Shown here: piece by piece, positions 27,063-34,918 of the stretch
Numbering within the stretch: the stretch's first letter is position 1
How the letters are laid out: the number at the start of each line of letters is the position of its first letter
Origin: Cellulomonas sp. NS3
GTDB taxonomy: Bacteria; Actinomycetota; Actinomycetes; Actinomycetales; Cellulomonadaceae
NCBI RefSeq assembly: GCF_024757985.1
Contig: NZ_CP103289.1
Span: 1,612,001 to 1,676,000, forward strand
DNA: 64,000 bases
Direction: 5' to 3'
Notes under the pieces: generated by a model
Database searches by the model: none
The model's input: the letters and a program-made list of their open reading frames with translations, nothing else
Told to the model about the DNA's origin: nothing
Position numbers and translations under genes: made by a program

Positions 27063-27435
27063 GAGCTCCCCCTTTGGAACACCCCACCGTGAGGACCCCC
27101 GCCACGACGGCGGCGATCGCGAAGCACGGCCCATCGCGCCGGCACGGTCAGCGCGCGGGCACGCCCGTCGCGGGTCACGACAGGGGTGGCTGCGAGCAGG
27201 GCGTGAGAGAGGGGTGGGCCCCGCAGCGGGCAGCAGCGATCATCCGCGCGGCCCCCTGCGCAAAAGGGACGGGTCCCCTTCGCGAGGGATGCTAGCGCCC
27301 CGGGAGCGGCTGGTGGGAAGACCTCGGGCGAACAGTCCGACGTCGCCCGTGGACCGCCTGCGGCGGGAGGGGACGGTGCCGCTGGTCCCGGCCGCGACGC
27401 TGGCCGCCCGCCTGCCCGCGGGCCAGACTGACCGC
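27063..27435. other. 373-bp divergent intergenic region
   Basis: It lies between the divergent toxin and ligC genes. I see no gene. It contains the toxin ribosome-binding site, an imperfect hairpin at 27258-27283 (GCGCAAAAGGGA with TCCCCTTCGC), and the ligC -10 at its right end. The frame open across it upstream of ligC has no family-like sequence. Confidence 0.55.
27424..27429 (+). promoter_or_regulatory. putative -10 element of ligC
   Basis: CAGACT, one base off TAnnnT, 6 bases before the ATG; a leaderless start is likely. Confidence 0.4.
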
Positions 27436-28491
27436 ATGCGCCTGCCCGTCATGCCGCCCGTGGACCCGATGCTCGCGAAGTCCGTGCCGACGATCCCCGC
27501 GGGGCAGTGGTACGAGCCCAAGTGGGACGGCTTCCGCGCGATCGTGTTCCGCGACGGCGACGAGGTCGAGATCGGCAGCCGCAACACCAAGCCGATGCAG
27601 CGGTACTTCCCCGAGGTCGTGCAGTACGCGCTGGACCACCTCCCGGAGCGGTGCGTCGTCGACGGCGAGATCGTCGTGCCGTCCGCGACGACCGGCGGGC
27701 TCGACTGGGACGCGCTCCAGCAGCGCGTGCACCCCGCGGCGTCGCGCGTGCAGCTCCTCGCGCAGGAGACGCCCGCGATGCTCGTCCTGTTCGACGTGCT
27801 CGCGCTCGGGGACGACGACCTCACCGGCCGGTCGTACGTCGAGCGCCGGCAGGTCCTGGAGGGGCTCGTGCGGGGGAGCGGGCCGGTGTACGTCACGCCG
27901 TCGACCGACGACGCCGACGTCGCGCAGGACTGGTTCCAGCAGTTCGAGGGCGCGGGGCTCGACGGCGTCGTGGCCAAGGGGCCGGAGACGACCTACCAGC
28001 CGGGCAAGCGCGTGATGCAGAAGATCAAGCACGAGCGCACCGCCGACTGCGTCGTCGCCGGGTACCGCCCGCACACCTCCGGTGACGACGCGCTCGGGTC
28101 GCTGCTGCTCGGGCTGTACCGGCCTGACGGCGTGCTCGCGTCCGTCGGGGTCGCGGCCTCGTTCACGATGGCGCGCCGCAAGGAGCTCGTGACCGAGCTG
28201 GCGCCGCTCGTCACGGACCTCGCGACGCACCCGTGGGGCGGCGAGCCCACCGGGCGCACGCCGCGCAAGGGCGAGACGAGCCGGTGGAACAGCGGCAAGG
28301 ACCTGTCCTTCGTGCCGCTGCGGCCCGAGCTCGTCGTCGAGGTCGCGTACGACCACCTCGAGGGCGACCGGTTCCGGCACACCACCCAGTTCCGGCGCTG
28401 GCGCACCGACCGCGACCCGGGCTCGTGCACCTACGCGCAGCTCGACGAGCCCGTCCGGTTCGCGCTCGCGGACGTGCTCGCGGCGCGCTGA
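27436..28491 (+). CDS. ligC: ATP-dependent DNA ligase, LigC type
   Basis: 351 residues, close in sequence and length to mycobacterial LigC. Motif I is Y-E-P-K-W-D-G-F-R, whose Lys is adenylated. Further motifs are D-G-E-I-V-V, L-L-G-L-Y, and the OB-fold part with V-K/M-Q-K-I-K-H-E-R-T-A and H-T-T-Q-F-R-R-W. LigC enzymes seal nicks and serve backup excision or end-joining repair. No LigD-type polymerase or Ku gene adjoins it. The N-terminus M-R-L-P-V-M-P-P-V matches the family exactly and fixes the ATG at 27436. Confidence 0.94.
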   Translation: MRLPVMPPVDPMLAKSVPTIPAGQWYEPKWDGFRAIVFRDGDEVEIGSRNTKPMQRYFPEVVQYALDHLPERCVVDGEIVVPSATTGGLDWDALQQRVHPAASRVQLLAQETPAMLVLFDVLALGDDDLTGRSYVERRQVLEGLVRGSGPVYVTPSTDDADVAQDWFQQFEGAGLDGVVAKGPETTYQPGKRVMQKIKHERTADCVVAGYRPHTSGDDALGSLLLGLYRPDGVLASVGVAASFTMARRKELVTELAPLVTDLATHPWGGEPTGRTPRKGETSRWNSGKDLSFVPLRPELVVEVAYDHLEGDRFRHTTQFRRWRTDRDPGSCTYAQLDEPVRFALADVLAAR

Positions 28492-28746
28492 GGTACGACG
28501 CCGGGGACCGTGCGTCGCGGGCCGTGCCCGGCGGGTCGACGGGCTCACGGCGGCCGGCGCCGGCGCGCTCACCGTGCGAGGGGGAGCCGACGCCCGCACG
28601 CGGCACGCGGGTGACACGCGTGCCTCGTCCGGCGTGCAGCGGTGGCGGAGCCCGGCCGTCTCGGCGACGCTCGTGCGAGCAGCACCGCACGGACCGGTCG
28701 AGACACGCGCCGGGTCCGCGCCCCCCGAGCCCGATCGGAGCCCTCC

Positions 28747-30240
28747 GTGACCCTGACCTCGCCCGCACCCGCCGCCGACGCCACGACCACCGCAGCCGGG
28801 TCGTCCGTGCCGCGCCTCGCGACCCACTACGTCGACGGCGTCCTCGTGACCGGTGCAGGGGAGCGTGAGGTCGAGCGCGTGAGCCCGGTCACGGGGGAGC
28901 CGGGCCTCGTGCTCGTGCCGGCGACGTCCGACGAGGTCGAGGCCGCCGTCGCCGCCGCACACCGGGCGCGCAGCGCGTGGCGCCGGACGTCGCCCGGGGA
29001 CCGCGCCGCGGCGCTCCGGGCCGCCGCCGCGGCCGTCCGCGAGGCGGCCGACGAGCTGGGCGCCGCGCTGACCGCGAGCACCGGGCGGCTGCTCGGTCAG
29101 TCGACGGGCTCGGCGCTCGTCGCCGCGGAGATCCTCGAGGAGGCCGCCACGACGGGCCTCGGCGCGACGGGCCGGACACTGGCCGGCTCGACGACGGCGC
29201 TCGACGTCGTGCGCCGCGAGCCCCACGGGGTCGTCGCGGTCGTCACGCCGTGGAACGACCCGTTCCCCGCGGCCGCCGGGCTCATCGCCGCGGCGCTGGT
29301 CACCGGCAACACGGTGGTGCACAAGCCGTCCGAGCGCAGCGCTGTGCCCGGGTGGGAGCTCGGCCGGGTCATCGCCGAGGCGCTGCCCGCGGGCGTGCTC
29401 AACGTCGTGAACGGCGACGGCGAGACCGGCGAGGCGATCGTCGCGGACGCCCGCGTCGCGCTCGTCGCGCAGGTCGGCAGCTCCGCGACCGGACGCCGGA
29501 TCGCGGCCGTCGCGGGGGAGCGCGGCGCGCGCGTGCTCCGCGAGAACGGCGGCAAGGACCCGATCGTGGTGGACGCGGGCGTCGACCCGGCGTGGGCCGC
29601 GCAGCAGATCAGCACCGGGGCGTTCGTGAACACCGGGCAGCTGTGCACGTCGGTCGAGCGCGTCTACCTGCACGAGGACGTCGCGGACGCGGTCGTCACC
29701 GCGCTCGTCGCGATCGCCGAGGGCATGAACGTCGGCGCGCCCGACGACGACGCGACGGACCTGGGGCCGCTCGTCGACGCGCAGCAGCTCGCGGTCGTCG
29801 AGGCGCACGTCGACGCCGCGGTCCGCTCCGGGGCCGAGCTGCGCACCGGGGGCCTGCGGCTCGACGGACCCGGGGCGTTCTACCCGCCGACCGTGCTCGA
29901 CGGCTGCACCTCCGACATGGACGTCATGACCGAGGAGACGTTCGGCCCGGTCGCGGCGATCACGCGCGTCCCCGACTTCGGCACCGGCCTCGCGCTCGCC
30001 AACGAGGGCCGGTACGGGCTCGCGGCGACGGTGCTCACGCCGCGGCTCGACCACGCGCTGCTCGCCGCCGAGGAGCTCGAGGTCGGCACGGTCAAGATCA
30101 ACGCGGTCTTCGGTGGCGCGCCCGGTGGCTCGGCCGACCCCCGCCGCGACAGCGGGGCCGGCGCCGGGTACGGGCCCGACCTGCTCGCGGCCATGACCGT
30201 GCTCAAGGCCGTGCACCTCGAGCCCGCGGTCGTCGCGTGA
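28747..30240 (+). CDS. NAD(P)-dependent aldehyde dehydrogenase
   Basis: A 497-residue ALDH-superfamily enzyme. The oxyanion Asn is in V-T-P-W-N-D-P-F-P, the catalytic Cys in F-V-N-T-G-Q-L-C-T-S and the general-base Glu in L-R-E-N-G-G-K-D-P. The C-terminal E-T-F-G-P-V is conserved. The substrate cannot be deduced; the pattern is closest to succinate-semialdehyde or aromatic aldehyde dehydrogenases. The GTG at 28747 is set by the family N-terminus; the 255 bp upstream shows no gene. Its TGA overlaps the GTG of the RecQ-like gene. Confidence 0.9.
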   Translation: MTLTSPAPAADATTTAAGSSVPRLATHYVDGVLVTGAGEREVERVSPVTGEPGLVLVPATSDEVEAAVAAAHRARSAWRRTSPGDRAAALRAAAAAVREAADELGAALTASTGRLLGQSTGSALVAAEILEEAATTGLGATGRTLAGSTTALDVVRREPHGVVAVVTPWNDPFPAAAGLIAAALVTGNTVVHKPSERSAVPGWELGRVIAEALPAGVLNVVNGDGETGEAIVADARVALVAQVGSSATGRRIAAVAGERGARVLRENGGKDPIVVDAGVDPAWAAQQISTGAFVNTGQLCTSVERVYLHEDVADAVVTALVAIAEGMNVGAPDDDATDLGPLVDAQQLAVVEAHVDAAVRSGAELRTGGLRLDGPGAFYPPTVLDGCTSDMDVMTEETFGPVAAITRVPDFGTGLALANEGRYGLAATVLTPRLDHALLAAEELEVGTVKINAVFGGAPGGSADPRRDSGAGAGYGPDLLAAMTVLKAVHLEPAVVA

Positions 30241-32027
30241 GCGGGCGCTCCCGGCGACGCGCAGCCGACGGCGCCACCTCGGGCGGACCGGCGTCCGGCG
30301 CACGCGCGGACGACGAGGCGACCGACGACACGCACGCCGCCGTCACGCCGCTCCCGCTGCCCTCGGCGGACCTCGACGCCGCGGTGCAGCGGGTGCTCGG
30401 CGAGGGTGCGCGCCTGCGCGAGTCGCAGCGCGACGCGCTCGAGGGGCTGCGTGACCGGGACACGCTGCTCGTCGCGCGGTCCGGCGCGGGAAAGACGGCG
30501 GTCTACGCGATCTCGACGCTGCTGACGGGGCGGCTGAGCGTCGTCGTCTCCCCGCTCCTCGCGCTGCAGCGCGACCAGGTGACGGCGCTGCGCGAGGCCG
30601 GGCTGCGCGCCGAGGCCGTGAGCTCCGCACGCACCGCCCGCCAGCAGCGCCAGGCCCTCGAGCTCGCGGTCGCCGGGGAGCTCGACGTGCTGCTCCTCGC
30701 ACCCGAGCAGCTCGTCCGCTCGGCCGTGATCGACGAGCTCGTGACCGCCGACGTCGGGCTCGTCGTCGTCGACGAGGCGCACTGCGTCGCGGAGTGGGGC
30801 CACGACTTCCGGCCCGACTACCTGCAGATCGGTGCGGCCGTCGAGCGCCTCGGCCGTCCCCGGGTGCTCGCGATGACGGCCACGGCGTCGCCGCACGTGC
30901 GCGACGAGATCGTCGAGCGCCTCGCGATGCACGAGCCGCGCGTGCTCGTGCACGACGCCGACCGGCCCAACATCTGGCTCGGCGCGCACCACGCGGCGAC
31001 CGAGTCCGAGCGGGACCAGCGCGTCGTCGCGTGGGTGCTCGAGCAGGAGGGCGCGGGGATCGTCTACGGGCGGACCCGGAGCCACGTGGAGTCGCTGGCG
31101 GCCGCCCTGGCCGACGCCGGCGCGCCCGCGCTCGTCTACCACGCGGGTCTCCGGGCGGCGGACCGCGCGGCGGCGCAGGACGCGTTCCTGCGCGGCGACG
31201 CCGACCTGGTCGTCGCGACCAGCGCGTTCGGGATGGGCGTCGACCGGCTCGACGTGCGCTTCGTGGTGCACGCCGGCCCGTCGCCGTCGCTCGACGCGTA
31301 CTACCAGGAGGTCGGGCGCGCCGGGCGCGACGAGGAGCCCGCGACCGCGGTGCTGTTCGCGCGGCCCGACGACTTCGGGCTCAACCACTACCTGCGCTCG
31401 GGCGGCGGCCCGAAGCCGGAGACCGTCCGCAAGGTCCTGCGCGAGCTCGCGCACGAGCCGGCCACGCGCGACGAGCTCGTCGAACGCACCGGGCTCACGA
31501 CCCGCACGCTCTCGCGGGTGCTCGGGGCGCTGCTCGGCGTCGAGGCCGTCCGTCAGGACGGCGACCGGCTGCACGCGGGCGAGCTCACGCCGGCCAAGGC
31601 GCTCAAGGCCGTGACCGCGCGGCGCGAGCGGCTCCAGGAGATCGACACCACGCGCGTGGAGCTCGTCCGCACGTACGCCGACGCCACCGACTGCCGGCGC
31701 CGCCTCCTGCTCGAGCTGCTCGGCGAGGCGCACCCCCAGCAGTGCGGTCGGTGCGACAACTGCGAGCAGGGCACGTCGCTCGACGTCGACGAGGCCCGGT
31801 TGCGGACCGGCGAGCACGTCGAGCACACCGAGTTCGGTGCCGGGGTCGTGTCGGTCGTCGAGGCGGAGCGCGTGACCGTGCTGTTCGAGGAGCGCGGGTA
31901 CGTCACGCTCGACACCGCGATCGCGCTCGACTCGGGGATCCTCGTGGTCGCCGCCGGTGCGTCCGGCGGCCCCGTGGTGGGCGACGCCATGTCGGAGCCG
32001 CCCACGGCCGAGGCGGGAGCCGCATGA
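30237..32027 (+). CDS. RecQ-family ATP-dependent DNA helicase
   Basis: A 596-residue superfamily 2 helicase. Walker A is A-R-S-G-A-G-K-T-A, the Walker B/DExH box is V-V-D-E-A-H-C-V-A-E-W-G-H-D-F-R-P-D-Y, and motif VI is Q-E-V-G-R-A-G-R-D. The RecQ zinc site is C-R-R-R-L-L-L-E-L-L-G ... C-G-R-C-D-N-C. There is no HRDC domain; instead a small beta domain (F-G-A-G-V-V-S-V-V-E) ends the protein, as in many actinobacterial RecQ-like proteins. It should unwind recombination or repair intermediates. It overlaps its neighbours on both sides (GTGA before, ATGA after). Confidence 0.92.
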   Translation: MSGRSRRRAADGATSGGPASGARADDEATDDTHAAVTPLPLPSADLDAAVQRVLGEGARLRESQRDALEGLRDRDTLLVARSGAGKTAVYAISTLLTGRLSVVVSPLLALQRDQVTALREAGLRAEAVSSARTARQQRQALELAVAGELDVLLLAPEQLVRSAVIDELVTADVGLVVVDEAHCVAEWGHDFRPDYLQIGAAVERLGRPRVLAMTATASPHVRDEIVERLAMHEPRVLVHDADRPNIWLGAHHAATESERDQRVVAWVLEQEGAGIVYGRTRSHVESLAAALADAGAPALVYHAGLRAADRAAAQDAFLRGDADLVVATSAFGMGVDRLDVRFVVHAGPSPSLDAYYQEVGRAGRDEEPATAVLFARPDDFGLNHYLRSGGGPKPETVRKVLRELAHEPATRDELVERTGLTTRTLSRVLGALLGVEAVRQDGDRLHAGELTPAKALKAVTARRERLQEIDTTRVELVRTYADATDCRRRLLLELLGEAHPQQCGRCDNCEQGTSLDVDEARLRTGEHVEHTEFGAGVVSVVEAERVTVLFEERGYVTLDTAIALDSGILVVAAGASGGPVVGDAMSEPPTAEAGAA

Positions 32028-32947
32028 CCGACGTGCTGGCGGAGGCGGACGAGCCTGTCGACAACGCCGACCGTGCCGCCGCAAGGCTCGACGCCGACGT
32101 CGTGCCGCTCGCGGACCCGCCCGGGCTCCCCGAGCGCGCCGACGCGCTCCTGGCCGGCGACGACGCCCGGGCGCTGCACCGGGGCGCCCCCCGTGTGGCG
32201 GCGACCCCACGCCGTACGACGGTCACGCTGGGCGGCGAGGCCGAGGTCGTCGCGACCGAGCTCGGCGCCCCCGGCACGCGCGGCGCGACGCTCGTGCTCG
32301 TGCACGGCATCGGCGTCTCGGGCCGCTACTTCGCGCCCCTCGCCGACGTCCTGGCCCGCGACCACGACGTCCTCGTCCCGGACCTCCCGGGCTTCGGGCG
32401 CTCGCCGAGGGGCGGCCAGCGGCCGACGGTGGAGGACATGGCCGCGACCCTGCGCGACTACCTGCGCGCCGCGGACCTGGACCGGCCGGTGCTCGTCGGT
32501 CACTCGATGGGCGCCCAGGTCGTCGTCGAGGCCATGCGTCAGGCGCCCGGTGCGGCCAGCCGCGGCGTGTGCATCGGCACGGTCATCGACAGCCAGGCCC
32601 GGAACCCCGTGCGCCAGGCGCTGCGCCTCGCGCGGGACGGCCTGCACGAGCCGCTGCGGGCGAACGCGATCATCACGTCGGACTACCTGCGCGCCGGCCC
32701 GCTCTGGTACACCGCGATGCTGCGCCCGATGCTCGGGTACGCGACCGAGGAGGCCGCCGCGCAGGTGACCGACGAGCTGATGTTCGTGCGCGGCCAGCAG
32801 GACCCGATCTGCACGAGGCGCTGGCAGGCGGAGCTCGTCGCCTCCGCACCGCGCGCCCGCGGCGTCGAGGTCGCCGGTGCCGGGCACGTCACGATGTTCA
32901 CCCACCCCGAGGAGGTCGCTGCGCTGTGCCTGGGGGAGACGCCGTGA
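32024..32947 (+). CDS. alpha/beta hydrolase
   Basis: 307 residues. A ~70-residue N-terminal extension without clear domains precedes an alpha/beta-hydrolase fold: oxyanion V-L-V-H-G-I-G-V-S, nucleophile V-G-H-S-M-G-A-Q, acid G-Q-Q-D-P-I and His G-A-G-H-V-T-M. No signal peptide is seen. It overlaps the RecQ-like stop (ATGA) and its own stop overlaps the next GTG, so the three genes are one translation-coupled unit. Substrate unknown. Confidence 0.87.
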   Translation: MTDVLAEADEPVDNADRAAARLDADVVPLADPPGLPERADALLAGDDARALHRGAPRVAATPRRTTVTLGGEAEVVATELGAPGTRGATLVLVHGIGVSGRYFAPLADVLARDHDVLVPDLPGFGRSPRGGQRPTVEDMAATLRDYLRAADLDRPVLVGHSMGAQVVVEAMRQAPGAASRGVCIGTVIDSQARNPVRQALRLARDGLHEPLRANAIITSDYLRAGPLWYTAMLRPMLGYATEEAAAQVTDELMFVRGQQDPICTRRWQAELVASAPRARGVEVAGAGHVTMFTHPEEVAALCLGETP

Positions 32948-33651
32948 GCCGGTCGTCCGTGCGCGACGTCCTGCGCAAGGGGGCCTGGTGGGCCGCCGAC
33001 TACGCGTACGTCACGTGGTGGCAGGTCGCCGGCCTCGTGCGCCGCGCGAGCGCCGACGACTGGCTGCACCCCGAGCCGCGCGTCGAGCCGGACGTGCTGC
33101 TGCTCCCGGGGGTCTACGAGACGTGGAAGTTCCTGCACCCGCTCGCCCGCGCGCTCCACGCCCGGGGCCACGCGGTGCACGTCGTCGACCAGCTCGGCTT
33201 CAACGCCGGCGCGATCCCCGCCGCCGCCGACCTCGTCGCGGAGCAGCTCCTCGCCGAGGACCTGCGCGACGTCGTCATCGTCGCGCACAGCAAGGGCGGG
33301 CTCATCGGCAAGACGGTCATGGGCCGCCCCGACGTGGGGGACCGCGTCGCCGGGATGGTCGCGATCAACACACCGTTCGCCGGCTCGCCCTACGCCCGTT
33401 GGATCCCGCTGCGCAGCGTCCGGACGTTCCTGCCGACCGACGAGGTGCTGACCGCGCTCCAGGCGCAGCAGGTCCCGAACCACCTCATCACGAGCGCCTA
33501 CACCCGCTTCGACCCGCACATCCCCGGCGGCAGCGAGCTCGTGGGTGCGCACAACGTGCAGCTCGCGACGCCCGGGCACTTCCGGGTGCTGAGCGACCCC
33601 GAGCTCGTGCCGCTGCTGGTCGAGGAGCTCGCGCGGCGCGTGCGGCGCTGA
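32944..33651 (+). CDS. lipase/esterase-like alpha/beta hydrolase
   Basis: 235 residues. The fold resembles triacylglycerol lipase/PGAP1-like hydrolases: V-L-L-L-P-G-V-Y-E-T-W-K-F-L-H-P at the oxyanion strand, V-A-H-S-K-G-G-L-I-G-K at the nucleophile elbow and T-P-G-H-F-R near the C-terminus as the probable catalytic His. Its GTG overlaps the preceding hydrolase stop. No export signal is visible, so a cytoplasmic or membrane-associated lipid or polyester substrate is possible. Confidence 0.82.
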   Translation: MSRSSVRDVLRKGAWWAADYAYVTWWQVAGLVRRASADDWLHPEPRVEPDVLLLPGVYETWKFLHPLARALHARGHAVHVVDQLGFNAGAIPAAADLVAEQLLAEDLRDVVIVAHSKGGLIGKTVMGRPDVGDRVAGMVAINTPFAGSPYARWIPLRSVRTFLPTDEVLTALQAQQVPNHLITSAYTRFDPHIPGGSELVGAHNVQLATPGHFRVLSDPELVPLLVEELARRVRR

Positions 33652-33659
33652 GGTCGGCG

Positions 33660-34190
33660 TCAGTCGTCGATCCCCGCGCCGCGTTCGCCGGGGTCGTCGG
33701 CCCCGTGCGCCTTGCGCGCCTCGAGGAGCGGGACGACGAGCCAGATCACGCCGAGGAACACGAGCGTCGCGCCCCCCGCGAGGTACCCCGCCGTGCGGTC
33801 CACGACGAAGTCGAACAGCAGGAGCGCCGCGCCGGTGAGGACGAGCGCGAGGAACGCGAGCCCCGCGCGTGCGAGCCGGTCGCCCCACTCGACGAGCTCC
33901 GGCTTGAGGCCCTTGCGGAACAGGATCCGGTGCAGGCTGACCGGCGCCGTGATGAGTCCGGTGGTGACGAGCGCGAGCGCCACGAGGACGAGGTAGACGG
34001 CGCGCTGGAACTCGTCGAGGTCCCCGAACCGCTGCTGGAACGGCACCGTGAGCAGGAAGCCCGTGAGGATCTGGACGCCCGTCTGCGTGACCCGCAGCTC
34101 CTGGAGCAGCTCGTTCCAGTTGCGGTCCATGCGCTCGGTGCGCGTCTCGCGACGGTCGTTGTGCAGCTCGAGCTCGTGCTGGGCCACCAT
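33660..34190 (-). CDS. DUF6328-family membrane protein
   Basis: 176 residues. A hydrophilic N-terminus with R-M-D-R-N-W-N-E-L-L-Q-E-L-R-V-T-Q-T-G-V-Q is followed by four hydrophobic helices (about 38-55, 66-88, 108-130 and 137-157), which is the DUF6328 pattern. Function is unknown. I chose the ATG at 34190, 5 bases after GAGG; a GTG two codons upstream is possible. It converges with the lipase-like gene, 8 bp apart. Confidence 0.8.
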   Translation of the reverse strand: MVAQHELELHNDRRETRTERMDRNWNELLQELRVTQTGVQILTGFLLTVPFQQRFGDLDEFQRAVYLVLVALALVTTGLITAPVSLHRILFRKGLKPELVEWGDRLARAGLAFLALVLTGAALLLFDFVVDRTAGYLAGGATLVFLGVIWLVVPLLEARKAHGADDPGERGAGIDD

Positions 34191-34370
34191 GTCCACCTCG
34201 TCGGGGTCGTGTCCGGTATGTCTGTGCGTATGGTGCCGCCTGCGGGCTCGGGGCGCGCGGTGGGCGTGGCGGGGGGCCGCATCGTGGACAGGTGTCCGGT
34301 TGGTGGCCTCGCCCGTGCCCGTCGGCCCAGGTCGGCGGGAATGAACGGGACGGCGTCGCGTGTTGTGACG

Positions 34371-34376
34371 TACGAT
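34371..34376 (+). promoter_or_regulatory. possible -10 element upstream of ssrA
   Basis: TACGAT about 55 bp before the mature tmRNA 5' end. A second candidate, GATAAC (34418-34423), lies 7 bases before the mature end inside a small GTTGA/TCAAC inverted repeat. Confidence 0.35.
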
Positions 34377-34430
34377 GAGCGACGCACTTCAGCCCCTGCG
34401 GGGGTCGGCAGGCGGTTGATAACTCAACAC

Positions 34431-34795
34431 GGGGGTGATCGGTTTCGACGGTGATCGTCGAGCCAGGAGAAGCGGGCCGAGGACGCACGGTTATCTCGTA
34501 AACGATCCGTGCAAACCCATAGGTGCCAATACATCGCGCACCGACTTCGAACTCGCCGCCTGAGCTAGTTACGAAGTCCGTCAGCCCGAGAGCGCTCTCG
34601 ACTCGGTAGCTGGCGTCATCTAGAGAGCCACTGCTCCCAGCATTCGTCGTCGGTGCTGGGGGGACTCTTAGACGACTGAGCCCGCTCGCGACATGCTTGC
34701 TAGATCGCGAGGGCTGAGAAAAAGCGCAGCAAGCTGCGCCCGGAGAAGTCCTGGTTTTTCGTCATCGGACGCGGGTTCGATTCCCGCCACCTCCA
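34431..34795 (+). ncRNA. ssrA: transfer-messenger RNA (tmRNA)
   Basis: A one-piece tmRNA of 365 nt. The acceptor stem GGGGGTG (34431-34437) pairs with CACCTCC (34788-34794), followed by discriminator A; CCA is not encoded. The T-loop is GGGTTCGATTC near 34774-34784. The reading frame for the proteolysis tag starts with GCC at 34525 and ends with TGA at 34561-34563, coding A-N-T-S-R-T-D-F-E-L-A-A. With SmpB (coded at 13.9 kb) it rescues stalled ribosomes and marks the product for ClpXP/FtsH-type proteases. Confidence 0.97.
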
Positions 34796-34832
34796 CTGCT
34801 GCGAGCGCCGCAAGGCTGCCCCGGCACTCGAA

Positions 34833-34864
34833 GGCCGTCATCCCTCTCGCCGGGGATGGCGGCC
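34833..34864. terminator. hairpin terminator after ssrA
   Basis: The 12-base arms GGCCGTCATCCC and GGGATGGCGGCC pair completely if one G-U pair is allowed, with an 8-base loop, followed by CTTCCTGTG. It may also serve the gamma-glutamyltransferase gene arriving on the other strand. Confidence 0.75.
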
Positions 34865-34918
34865 CTTCCTGTGCCCGGGGACCGCTCGCTGCAACGCCCA
34901 GGACGGGCGCTCGGTAGA

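Noticed and set aside
24141-27092. A 983-codon open frame on the plus strand opposite the polymorphic toxin gene
   Set aside because: It is the antisense shadow of an Ala/Arg-rich high-GC gene: no ribosome-binding site, no domain-like sequence, Gly/Arg/Leu-rich composition only.
34756-34795. A separate tRNA gene near 34.78 kb
   Set aside because: The T-arm and acceptor sequence belong to the tRNA-like end of tmRNA; no anticodon arm is present.
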